Below, piece by piece: positions 1 through 13,360 of a DNA stretch of 64,000 bases. The DNA is taken from NCBI GenBank assembly GCA_054601695.1, contig BAAHQB010000112.1:1-64000 (forward strand), in the 5' to 3' direction. Below the pieces are notes generated by a model. It ran no database searches. It saw nothing but the letters and a program-made list of their open reading frames with translations, and was not told where the DNA came from. The translations under genes and the position numbers were made by a program. The DNA comes from Amorphochlora amoebiformis (taxonomy: Eukaryota; Cercozoa; Chlorarachniophyceae). Each line of letters opens with the position of its first letter. The first letter of the stretch is position 1.

Positions 1-55
1 CACGCATAGACACACACTCCCTAAGCTCGTATCAGACGACATCATAGTGCTCCAC

Positions 56-430
56 ACCTCCTCAAACTTAACCCCTGAAGCATACCATATCGAAAACCTC
101 CTACACCTCCTCAAGACTTAACCCCTGAAGCATACCATATCGAAAACCTCTAACACCTCCTCAAGACTTAACAACCCCTGAAGCATACGACATCGAAGCG
201 CTCTAACACCTCCTCCCTGAATCATACGACATCAAAGCGCTCTAACACCTCCGCAAGGCTTAACCGCTCAATAATACGACATCAACGCGCTCTAACACCT
301 CCTCCCTGTATCATGCGGGCTGAATCATACGACATCAACGGGCTCTAACACCTCAACATTTAACCCCGAATAATACGACATCAAAATGCTCTAACATCTC
401 CTCAAGACATTACCCCTGAATCATACGACA
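56..430. repeat. minisatellite, ~55-60 bp unit
   Basis: About seven imperfect tandem copies of a unit built around cctcctcaagacttaacccc and a catacgacatc-like segment. I see no exon-like segment in it. It lies upstream of, or inside an intron of, the first gene. Confidence 0.85.
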
Positions 431-439
431 TTAAACCGC

Positions 440-960
440 TTCTCATGCCCATGAATAATCACGTCCAATCAATCACGTGCTTCTCATGCCCATGGACGAT
501 CACGTGCTTCTCATGCCCATGCCCATCGACAATAGACAATTTCTCATGCCCATGGACAATCACGTGCTTTTCATGCCCATGCCCATGGACAATCACACGT
601 GCTTCTCATGTTCCATGCCCATAACAATCACGTGCTTCTCATGCCCATGCCCATGACAATCACGTGCTTTTCATGCCCATGCCCATGGACAATCACACGT
701 GCTTCTCATGCCCATGCCACAATCTTGTGCTTCTCATGCTCATGGCCATGGACAATCACGTGCTTCTCATGCCCATGCCCATGGACAATCACACGTGCTT
801 CTCATGCCCATGCCCATGGACAATCACACGTGCTTCTCATGCCATGCCCATGGACAATCACGTGCTTCTAATGGTCATGAACAATCACGTGGTTCTCATG
901 GCTCTCATGGTTCTCATGGTTCTCATGGTTCTCATGGTTCTCATGGTTCTCATGGCCATG
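440..960. repeat. minisatellite, ~33-35 bp, then 9-bp unit
   Basis: Repeats of a unit containing cttctcatgcccatgcccat followed by ggacaatcac, then from about 890 a 9-bp unit ggttctcat repeated about six times. Frames are open here only because of the repeat composition, so I do not call coding sequence. Confidence 0.85.
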
Positions 961-999
961 GCCATGGACAATGAATTGCCCAGCCTAACCTCAACACAG

Positions 1000-1341
1000 C
1001 AAGCGGGTTTCGCTTGGGATATGATGTGGGATGAATCATGGGTGATGGATGATGCATGATGGATGATGGATGACGGATGATGCATGATGGATGATGCATG
1101 ATGGATGATGGATGATGCATGATGCATGATGCATGATGCATGATGGATGATGCCTGATGCATGATAGATGATGGGTGGTGGATGATGGATGATGGATGAT
1201 GGATGACGGATGATGCATGATGGATGATGGATGATGCATGATGCATCATGATGGCTGTTGTTTCTTCCTCCAGCCTGAACCTTATCATAGCGAGCGGATT
1301 CCCGATTGGGGTCGTACTAGGACTCTTGCTCACCAGGGTAT

Positions 1342-1402
<61 letters not shown>

Positions 1403-1520
1403 ATGTATATATGTACGCACAACATATTTATGTTATATATTTGTAGTATATTTCCTATATATACATATATATATATATACATATATATGTAATATACATG
1501 TATATAGTATTAAATAGATA

Positions 1521-1575
<55 letters not shown>

Positions 1576-1614
1576 ATATATATATAATACTACTACTAAA
1601 CAGATGTACCGTAA
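1000..1614 (+). CDS. unidentified gene, 3' part (three exons)
   Basis: Proposed exons are 1000-1041, 1274-1337 and 1604-1614. The first follows acceptor caacacag, reads [14 protein letters not shown] and ends at donor G|gtgatgg. The second follows the pyrimidine-rich acceptor ttcttcctccag, reads [20 protein letters not shown] plus Q, and leaves phase 1 at donor G|gtattc. The third follows tactactaaacag and closes the frame after three codons (DVP, stop). Phases join 0, 0, 1. The 5' exons are not found and may lie outside the window or be hidden by the upstream minisatellites. No family recognised. The 1042-1273 intron is filled with a gatggat/gatgcat 7-mer array, the next intron with (TA)n and (TG)n. 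Confidence 0.5.
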
Positions 1615-1666
1615 ATGTAATTTGCAATAAAATGCAAGTTTAAACATTATATATATATATATATAC

Positions 1667-1707
<41 letters not shown>

Positions 1708-1801
1708 TACATGCTAGTTATATATGCATAAATTGTACAAACACGCACACACACACACATATATACATATATATACACACATATATATATATGTTCATGT
1801 T

Positions 1802-1871
<70 letters not shown>

Positions 1872-1914
1872 GTATATAAATTATCCATAAATTCCCTTCT
1901 AATTATTTGTTAAC
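1615..1914. repeat. (TA)n microsatellite tract
   Basis: Mostly (TA)n with short (CA)n interruptions. No gene seen. Confidence 0.9.
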
Positions 1915-2240
1915 AGCTAACGTACACTAATGGGAGTTCCACTTGACCATGTTTTTCCCTATCGGTCATGGGATTCTAATAGCTAACGTGCATTAACATT
2001 TATAAGACTTATGTTCTCTTTCCCATGGGTCATGGGATTCTAATAGCTAACGTGCATTAACATTTATAGGACTTATGTTCTCTTTCCCATCGGTCATGGG
2101 ATCCTAATAACGTACATTAACATTATAGGACTTAGGTTCTTTTTCCCATCGGTCATGGGATTCTAAGCTAACGTACATTAATAACATTAATAGGAGTTCC
2201 AGTTCAACACGTTCTTTTTCCTATCGGTCATGGGATTCAC
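1915..2240. repeat. ~64-bp tandem array built on a terminal exon
   Basis: Five copies of a unit containing cggtcatgggattctaa and gctaacgtgcattaac. On the minus strand the unit begins with the end of the proposed last exon at 2221-2250 (gaatcccatgaccgat) and continues into 3' sequence, so the array extends downstream from the gene's final coding bases. Confidence 0.8.
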
Positions 2241-4036
2241 CACCGGCATCCTAGTGGTCAAAACACAAACTACACACAAACGCACACAAACACACACACA
2301 CACACACAACACTCACACAACACACACACACAAACACACTCACACACAAACACACACAAACACACAAACACACACACACAAACACCACCGTGTCAGCCAT
2401 TAGGATGGCGGTGGGGTACCAGCATCAAACAATACCACCCACCTCACCCACACACCCACACACACACAACCACATGCACACACACACACACACAACCACA
2501 TGCACACACACACACATCCGTGGTCCCTCTGCCCGTGATCATACTTCGACACACCATCAAAAAACAATAACATCCGCACCACCAACACAATACCATCCAC
2601 ACACACACACACACACTCTCACACTCACTTAAACCATCCTACTGCGCAACACACACAGATAACAATACCATTCACACGTACACACCAGATAACGATACCA
2701 TCCACACATACACACGCACACACAAACACACAATCACACTCAAGCCATCCTACTGCGCAACACACACAGATAACAATACCATTCACACGTACACACCAGA
2801 TAACGATACCATCCACACATACACACACACACACACACACACAATCACACTCAAGCCATCCTACTGCGCAACACACGTATGGTATGATATGATGATATAT
2901 GATATGAATCGAAAAGTAGATTTAATTGAATGAGGATATAGTACATAGGACATGATATGAATGACGGTATACTAGATATATGATACGAATTAGGATATTG
3001 TAGATATGCTATTATTGATCAGGATAGTAGATATGACATCAGATGATTTGATATGATATGATATGAATCAGAATATCGCAGATATGCTATGATATGAATG
3101 AGGATGTATTAGATATGATATGATATGAATGAGGATATATTTCATATGACTTGATGTTAATTAGGATATATATTAGATATGATATGATATTAATTAGGAA
3201 TTACATTGGATATGATGTGATATTAATTATGATATGTTAGATGTGATGTGATCTTAATTTGGATATATTAGATATGATGCGGTATTAATTAGGATATATT
3301 AGATATGATGTGATATTAATTGGGATATATTGGACATGATGTGATATTAATTAGGATATATTAGATATGATGTGATATTAATTAGGATATATTAGATATG
3401 ATGTGATATTAATTAGGATATATTAGATATGATGTGATATTAATAAATTAGGATATATTAGATGTGATGTGATATTAATTAGGATATTGTACTTGAGGAT
3501 CTGATGCGAGAGGTTTATCTCCTGGAAACCACACACAAGCACCCCAAATCACATCTACATCGATTGGTAAGATATACATGCACAACAAACATATGTGTCT
3601 ATACACCGTAACGAGCACCCTAAATCTCTCGAAATCAATTTGTAACTTACACATGCACAACAAACATATGTGTTTATACGATCACATCGAAATCGATTGC
3701 TAACATACACATGCACAACAAACAGATGTGTATATACAAATCACATCGAAATCGATTGCTAACGTATACACATGTGCGAATACCCCCCTTATCTATGCGT
3801 AAATGTTTTTACATATATATTATACATACATATTATATATATATACACATAAATACATGTATGTATGTATATATACATATATACAAATATACATAAATAT
3901 ATTTATATATATATACATACATGTATGTATTTGTATAAATATATATATATATAGATATATATACATATATATATACATATATATATATGTATATATATTA
4001 ATATAATATATACACATATATATGTATATAAATATA

Positions 4037-4128
<92 letters not shown>

Positions 4129-4136
4129 GTATATAT

Positions 4137-4195
<59 letters not shown>

Positions 4196-4219
4196 TACAT
4201 ATATACATGCACATATATG

Positions 4220-4250
<31 letters not shown>

Positions 4251-4630
4251 ATATATATATATATATAAATATATATGCATATATATACATATATATTTAT
4301 ATATATATATATATATATGCACATAAATATATATGTATATATGTATAGATAGATATATATATAATATATAAAATATATAATATATATTTCGGTATATATG
4401 TATATATGTATGTTAAATACATAAATGAAAAAAAAAAATTGTATATATATATATATATATATGTAGGATATAATTTAATGGTGTTCAGGAATGTTAAATA
4501 AAATATATGTAAAACAAGTTTGCATTCGTGGATAGTGACACATACGCATACTACTAAATAGGTTACCGAGAGTTTGAAGACCATGGCCTTCTACATAGGG
4601 TTCATGTGGTGTCTCTTCAGCGAGACCCAG
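2221..4630 (-). CDS. unidentified small gene (three exons)
   Basis: Minus-strand exons 4630-4567, 3521-3493 and 2250-2221. The first follows acceptor gctagtccag and reads [20 protein letters not shown] plus L, ending phase 1 at donor G|gtaacc. The second follows tgtggtttccag and reads DKPLASDPQ (G formed across the junction), ending at CAA|gtacaa. The third follows ttgaccactag, reads DAGGESHDR and stops. Phases match at both joins. Introns hold the 31-bp gatatgatgtgatattaa array, CA-rich arrays and (TA)n. No upstream start exon identified; no family recognised. Confidence 0.5.
2260..2875. repeat. (CA)n-rich arrays
   Basis: Simple (CA)n followed by about two and a half copies of a ~113-bp unit containing ctactgcgcaacacacacag. 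It lies within the intron of the minus-strand model. An open segment on the minus strand near 2515-2580 ([10 protein letters not shown]) could be a missed exon, but its splice sites are weak. Confidence 0.75.
2880..3480. repeat. ~31-bp minisatellite
   Basis: Around 18 copies of gatatgatgtgatattaatt plus aggatatatta, best conserved at 3200-3480 and degenerate to the left. It lies directly downstream (minus strand) of the exon at 3493-3521. Confidence 0.9.
3540..3790. repeat. ~62-bp tandem repeat
   Basis: Four diverged copies of a unit with atgcacaacaaacatatgtg and atcgaaatcgattgctaac. No coding signal. Confidence 0.8.
3795..4490. repeat. (TA)n microsatellite
   Basis: Nearly pure TA dinucleotide with occasional C or G. 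Long Ile-Tyr frames here are repeat artefacts. Confidence 0.95.
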
Positions 4631-4698
4631 CTGGACTAGCGACTACCGGCCAGACGTTCGAAATCTCGAAACTAACCACTTGTACATACACCTAGTAC

Positions 4699-5362
4699 AT
4701 GTGTGCGAATCCTTGCATATCCCAGTCGAAGGCCGAAGCTTCCAAAGCAAGCAAAAATCGTCCAATCGACATCAAACGCGTCAAACGCCAGGACAGGACT
4801 TATGCACATTTTAACTCCTCTAGGCTAACATCAACTACAAAAAAACACGGAAAAGATATACACCGGTTTTCGTACGAATCAGTGCTCATAGCTAGATATA
4901 GTGCAGTCGTAAGTAATGGTCGCAAACTCCGGCTGATGAAGGCTTGAATTGCATTTATCATCTCCAGCATCTAGATCACATATTCTAGATATTTCCACGA
5001 ATTGCATTTGTCATCTCTAGCATCTAGATCACATGTCATCTCTAGCATCTAGATCACATATTCTAGATATTTCCACGAATTGCATTTATCATTTCTAGCA
5101 TCTAGATCACATATCTAGATATTCTAGATATTTCCACGAATTGCATTTATGATAAATTCTAGATCACATATTCTAGATATTTCCACGAATTGCATCTATC
5201 TAGTCTATCGATCATCTCTAGACATCTAGATTCTAGATCACAAATTCAAGATATTTCCACGAATTGCATTTATCTAGTTTATCATCTCTAGAATTCTAGA
5301 ATCATATGCAATCTAGATATTTCCACCATTTTTTAACCAAGATGATGACAGTACTAGAGTAG
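4699..5362 (+). CDS. possible small basic protein (two exons)
   Basis: Exon 1 runs from the ATG at 4699 to 4908, 70 open codons ending at a consensus donor, gtaagt. It is rich in Lys, Arg and Ser (SKAEASKASKNRPIDIKRVK). An internal acceptor (atatcccag at 4725) could instead make it an internal exon starting at 4726. Exon 2 is 5342-5362, after acceptor tttttaaccaag, in phase 0, reading MMTVLE then stop. The intron is filled by a ~52-bp array whose unit resembles the sequence just before the acceptor. Function unknown. Confidence 0.4.
4945..5335. repeat. ~52-bp intronic minisatellite
   Basis: About seven copies containing ccacgaattgcatttatcat and ctagatcacatattctagat. The last copy leads directly into the acceptor region at 5320-5341. 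Confidence 0.85.
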
Positions 5363-5644
5363 ATCTTCGATGAAACGATATATTACGATCTAGATGATCG
5401 ATCATCGGATGAGATATGGTATCTAGAGTATTACGTAAACATGTTAGTGATAAGTATTGATGATTGTATCGATATATCGGAGGTGAATCCATATGTGGGA
5501 AATAATAAACCGTCACTTATATTATCTAGATTATTTATCTAATTAATCTAGTAATATACATTGCTAGCTAGTATATATGTAGATAAATCGTCATATATCA
5601 TAGTATTACAACTATGATATATATATATATTATAATATATATAT

Positions 5645-5681
<37 letters not shown>

Positions 5682-5857
5682 ACATATATTTGTGTCACAT
5701 AATGTGTGTACTGAAATATAATATGCAATGTTCAACGATTCATTTATTCTAGCTTAGCGCTACATGTATAGCTTTCAATTGAGAGAAGCCAAACAAGCTA
5801 GCGCCACACTAGAGAGTTAGATTCCAGCCCCTAGAGCGCCGAGTCATGCGTGGTAAG
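5363..5857. other. intergenic, no gene seen
   Basis: AT-rich sequence with many ctaga motifs, then (TA)n at about 5610-5680. A minus-strand open frame at 5313-5516 has Ser/His/Tyr-rich content and no splice support, so I leave it uncalled. Confidence 0.6.
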
Positions 5858-6893
5858 TTAGGATATCTTGATTCGAGCGCGCACTTTTCTGAAGCTGACC
5901 GCCTCCCCACCTGTGAAGCCCTTATACCTCCGGAGCTGCGTCACAAAAGTAACTGTATTGTCCCCAGGCTCGAGGGTGTCGACTGTGCCGCAGTAGTTCG
6001 ACTCTTCGCTCCAAAGGGCGTCGGTGTCCATCTCAGAGTAGGTCACAAAGCCGAACAAGCTGGTGCGAGATTCATAATTCAGGCCGTAGTACACGCAAAT
6101 ATCAGATTCTCAATGCGAGGGGATACATGTACATGTATGACATGCTTTCATGCTATACGAGATGCATTGATATGCAATGGTGTATGAAAAACTGTAGATA
6201 CACATGTATATGTATACATGTACATATATCATGCACATGTACCTCACGCTTTTGGCGGTCTTGGGGGCGGGATTGTTCAGGTTTGCCGTGACTTTGACAC
6301 ATCGCATGCGAGTGGAGGACCCTTCAGGGCACGGCATTTCCTCGTAGTTCAGGATCTCCACCTAAAGGAGTCCAAAAGCTTATGTACATATCCCACAATT
6401 TGACACCAATGCGCTTCTTGATGCATGTTATGATTATCTTCAAGTAAACCCTCTCCATTTTTGATATGATTGTGTTGGGTAGTTCGAATCTCGTTGGAGT
6501 TCGGTGTACCGGGACGGTAAAGTCCTTCGACGTGCCTATTGCATTGGCCTTGTCTCGGCCTCTCAGTATGCCTGCGATGCTCAAGGTGGCCGCCCCAAGG
6601 TTGCGAAGGTACTGGCGGCGAGGCATCCCCGAAGGCCTAGGCATCCGTGGCGGGAGGAACGCAGCTGGGGTGGTTTTGGCACGTCCCGCTTGTGATTTGA
6701 TGCGTGAGCCTTCTTTGCCACTCACGTTCAAACCGACGGATAAGTGTCTGGATCCTGGAATAAGACTCTGTAAATTAAGCAAGCTGGGATCCCAATGCTT
6801 GATTCTACCAGAAGTGATGCTTGAATACACGAAGGCAAGCGTCACAAGCGCAGAGATACTCAAGATCCGCGATACGGGGGTCATCAAAGCCAT
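5858..6893 (-). CDS. putative thylakoid-lumen FxLYD-like protein
   Basis: Three minus-strand exons, 6893-6450, 6361-6250 and 6108-5858, give about 268 residues. The N-terminus MALMTPVSRILSISALVT looks like an ER signal peptide. A basic, Ser/Pro-containing stretch follows, then a twin-arginine thylakoid signal (RRQYLRNLGAATLSIAG, cleavage-like KANA). The mature part reads CVKVTANLNNPAPKTAK and later GTVDTLEPGDNTVTF, the pattern of FxLYD-type beta-sandwich domains. Known for such bipartite leaders: import into complex plastids through the secretory route. Intron 1 is gt-ag; intron 2 keeps the frame only with a GC donor (A|gcgtgagg). Exact role unknown. It starts 57 bp from the divergent gene at 6951. 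Confidence 0.78.
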
Positions 6894-6950
6894 TGAGTTT
6901 CGGAACCCAAGTTTTGTTAGGTTCCGTATTTATCGGCAACGGCTGGCAGC
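6894..6950. promoter_or_regulatory. shared divergent promoter region
   Basis: Only 57 bp separate the ATG of the minus-strand lumen protein from the ATG of the plus-strand gene at 6951. Both promoters must overlap this gap or the neighbouring 5' exons. No TATA box is evident. Confidence 0.4.
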
Positions 6951-8804
<1,854 letters not shown>

Positions 8805-9293
8805 ATGTGTAAGTGGATCCTGGAATGTGTCAGTGGATCCAGTTGCCAAGTCCAGCTATCGATGTATTGATATACGAATGTGTCAGTGGATCCTGTTGGC
8901 AAGTCCAGCTATCGATGTATTGATATACGAATGTGTCAGTGGATCCTGTTGCCAAGTCCAGCTTTCGATGTATTGATATACGAATGTGTCAGTGGATCCT
9001 GTTGGCAAGTACAGCTATCGATGTATTGATATACGAATGTGTCAGTGGATCCTAGTGGCAAGTCCAGCTATCGATGTATTGATATACGAATGTGTCAGTG
9101 GATCCTGTTGGCAAGTCCAGCTATCGATGTATTGATATACGAATGTGTCAGTGGATCCTGTTGGCAAGTTGATTACCATATGCTGAATGTGTAAGTGGAT
9201 CCTGTTGCCAATACAGCTATCGATGTATTCATTACTACATGCATTTCATCATAAACACTGTTTATACAAATGTATGTAAGTATTACAGATATT

Positions 9294-9341
<48 letters not shown>

Positions 9342-9412
9342 AAAAATATATGTATTTATTTGTATATATATTTTACATATATATATATATAAATATATAC
9401 ATACATACATAC

Positions 9413-9469
<57 letters not shown>

Positions 9470-9507
9470 CAAATATATATATATATATAAATTATATATA
9501 TATATGT

Positions 9508-9538
<31 letters not shown>

Positions 9539-9670
9539 GTATGTACACACAATAAATATATATCAATATGTATATGTATATATATATGTATTCATTTATA
9601 TATATGTATATATATATATATATTCGTATATGTATATATATATACATATATATATACAACAAATAAATAT

Positions 9671-9707
<37 letters not shown>

Positions 9708-10020
9708 TGTATATATACATATGTAACGAATACATCGATAGTTGTACTTGGCAACAGGATCCACTGACATTCGTATATCAATACATCGATAGCTGTACTT
9801 GGCAACAGGATCCACTGACACATTCGTATATCAATACATCGATAGCTGGACTTGGCAACAGGATCCACTGACACATTCGTATATCAATACATCGATAGCT
9901 GGACTTGCCAACAGGATCCACCGACACATTCGTATATGAACACATCGATAGCCAACAGCATCCACTTACGCATTCGTATATGAATACATCGATAGCTGGA
10001 CTTGGCAACAGAATCCACGT
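8805..10020. repeat. giant inverted 53-bp array
   Basis: From 8805 to 9230, about eight copies of a 53-bp unit (ggatcctgttggcaagtcca, gctatcgatgtattgatata). From 9727 to 10020, about six copies of the same unit in reverse orientation. Between them lies about 500 bp of (TA)n. Two units, at about 8811 and 9190, contain gtaagt where the others have gtcagt. I see no gene in it. Confidence 0.93.
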
Positions 10021-10243
10021 ACAGACACTGTTTGAGATACACACATATTAATTACAACGCACAAATATTCGGGACTCATGCATATAACAAGGACTCGTTA
10101 GATCACACATATATAAAATAAATGTTTGGGATACATGCACTTAGTAATAAGGGTTTGGAATCCATGCATATAGCAGCAAGTAATGCGATTGCCCTAAACA
10201 TAGCGATAGCTGTCGTTGGGAAGGCGATCCCGTTGTGGAGAGC
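10021..10243. other. intergenic / 5' region
   Basis: Unique AT-rich sequence upstream of the proposed start at 10244. An alternative frame from 10165 is open and hydrophobic, but the downstream phase favours the ATG at 10244. Confidence 0.4.
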
Positions 10244-10334
10244 ATGTCGCCACAACAACGAGAACAATGGGAGCAAAAGCGAATCAAGGTGTGTACCAAA
10301 CCAGAATACAATATTGATGCGGATACACACACAC

Positions 10335-10391
<57 letters not shown>

Positions 10392-10458
10392 AATAGAAGC
10401 AAAAGGGAATCAAGGTGTGTACCGAACCATGATATATATTGATGTGGATGCACACACA

Positions 10459-10494
<36 letters not shown>

Positions 10495-10689
10495 ACAATG
10501 CGGCAAAAGCTCATCAAGGTGTGTACCAAAGAATGATACATATAGATGTGGATACACACACACACATACACACACACACATACACACACACACACACACA
10601 GATAGAGAGAGAGAGAGAAGGAGAGAACAATTGAAGCTAAAGCGGATCAAGGTGTGTACCAAAGCATGGATGTGGATACACACAAACAT

Positions 10690-10735
<46 letters not shown>

Positions 10736-10784
10736 CAATGGATACATGCATTATGTCTATATATTACAACGTCTATATATATCA

Positions 10785-10815
<31 letters not shown>

Positions 10816-10842
10816 ATGTATGTTTGTATTTATTTATTTGCT

Positions 10843-10880
<38 letters not shown>

Positions 10881-12028
10881 TATATGTATGTATGTAATAC
10901 ACCTAGGAGTTGCTAGGCGATGGTTTCGATGAGGGAGTTAAGGCAAGGCAAACCCAATCCGACCCACTCACATTACCTAATACTGTCTCATAACCCTACT
11001 GCCCTACTGCTAACCTTAATCTGTAAACCGTGTCAAATCGTTTGACCCCATCACATTACCTAATAATGTCTCATAGGCTAGTGCCCCAGTTCTAGCCTTA
11101 AGCTATAACCCGCGTCAAACGCATCCAAAGCCAATCTGACCCCATGACATTACCTAACAATGTCTCATACGCCTAATGCCTTACTTTTGTCAAATGCAAA
11201 AACTCAATCCGACCCCATCACATTACCTAAAAGCCCCAAGCAACAAGCCATTTGATTTGCTTAATCCACAAAGCCAAAGTCGGGTGGTTTGATTAAGCTA
11301 GAGTAATGTTGAGAGGGTAAGCTTGAGAACCTAGCTGTTTGCCATCCAGGTGGCTGAAACGCAAACCTCGACGCCCGAGGACCATGCGGAACACGCACGT
11401 AGCGAGGTGACTACAGGATATACCAAAATAAAACTCCACCCGAATCTCAAACCCCCTCTCGCTTTCACTCGGTCTATCGCTCGCACTACCTCTATTCTCT
11501 TCATTCAAGATCTCGACCCTGCTCAACCAGCTTGGCCGGTCTCCATTCTCTCTCTCTCGAAGTCCATCTCTACACCTTCCTCTCCACACATTCATACCTC
11601 TCGACCCTATGTCCTCCTCTCCACACATTCACATCTCCTATCCCATCACACTTCCTATACCTCCTCTGGGCCCTTTGACACCTGCTCTCGATCCCTTGAC
11701 ACCTGATCTCGACCCCTTGACACCTGCTCTCGACCTCCAGACACCTACTCTGGACCCCTTGACACCTGCTCTCGACCCCATGACACCTGCTCTCGACCCC
11801 CTGACACCTGCTCTCGACCCCTTGACACCTGCTCTCGACCCCTTGACACCTGCTCTCGACCCCTTGACACCTGCTCTCGACCCCTTGACACCTGCTCTCG
11901 ACCCCTTGACACCTGCTCTCGACCCCTTTACACATACTCTTACTGAACGAAGCACACTCGCCTTCCCTCAGGGAAACGGGTGCATTCGATTGGCCCTAAG
12001 AGCGCTCGTTAAAATGGCGGAGGCGTAA
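10244..12028 (+). CDS. unidentified 63-residue protein (four exons)
   Basis: Exons 10244-10288, 10907-10942, 11350-11406 and 11972-12028, all in phase 0. The product starts [15 protein letters not shown], continues [12 protein letters not shown] and [19 protein letters not shown], and ends [18 protein letters not shown] with a stop. Acceptors are acacctag, gccatccag and cttccctcag. Donors are gtgtgt, a GC donor (AAG|gcaagg) and gtgact. Each intron holds a different tandem array. The protein is mostly hydrophilic with a basic amphipathic C-terminus; no family recognised. All four pieces joining without a frame break is the main support. Confidence 0.62.
10258..10700. repeat. ~110-120-bp array of exon end plus 5' splice site
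   Basis: Four copies of gagaacaatgg, then aagcgaatcaag, then gtgtgtaccaaa, followed by (CA)n and (GA)n. The first copy is the end of the exon at 10244-10288 with its donor; the other three repeat it into the intron. Confidence 0.9.
10950..11240. repeat. ~85-95-bp intronic repeat
   Basis: Three to four copies of a unit with gaccccatcacattacctaa and tgtctcata. It fills the second intron of the 10244-12028 gene. Confidence 0.85.
11685..11940. repeat. 21-bp VNTR in third intron
   Basis: Twelve near-perfect copies of a 21-bp unit containing ccttgacacctgctctcga. Because 21 is divisible by three, both strands stay open through it (Leu-Thr-Pro-Ala-Leu-Asp-Pro on the plus strand). In my gene model it is intronic. 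Confidence 0.92.
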
Positions 12029-13351
<1,323 letters not shown>

Positions 13352-13360
13352 GGTTATGAG
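13352..13360 (+). other. primer-binding site, half-tRNA type
   Basis: ggttatgag follows the LTR with no gap. Its complement, ctcataacc, matches the anticodon loop of a methionine tRNA (CAU anticodon), the internal tRNA segment used by Drosophila copia. It overlaps the gag ATG at 13356. Confidence 0.75.

Noticed and set aside
3803-4348. Long Ile-Tyr open frames on both strands (here and at many other TA tracts)
   Set aside because: They are (TA)n read in frame, open on both strands at once, with no splice or composition support.
4617-4670. tRNA-like B box (gttcgaaatc)
   Set aside because: No matching A box, acceptor stem or anticodon arm could be drawn on either strand.
8805-9230. CRISPR-like regular repeats
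   Set aside because: Units abut with no unique spacers, the window is eukaryotic, and the same unit recurs inverted nearby.
11570-11955. Long minus-strand frame through the 21-bp repeat
   Set aside because: The unit length is a multiple of three, so frames stay open without coding meaning; the repeat lies in an intron of a phase-consistent plus-strand gene.
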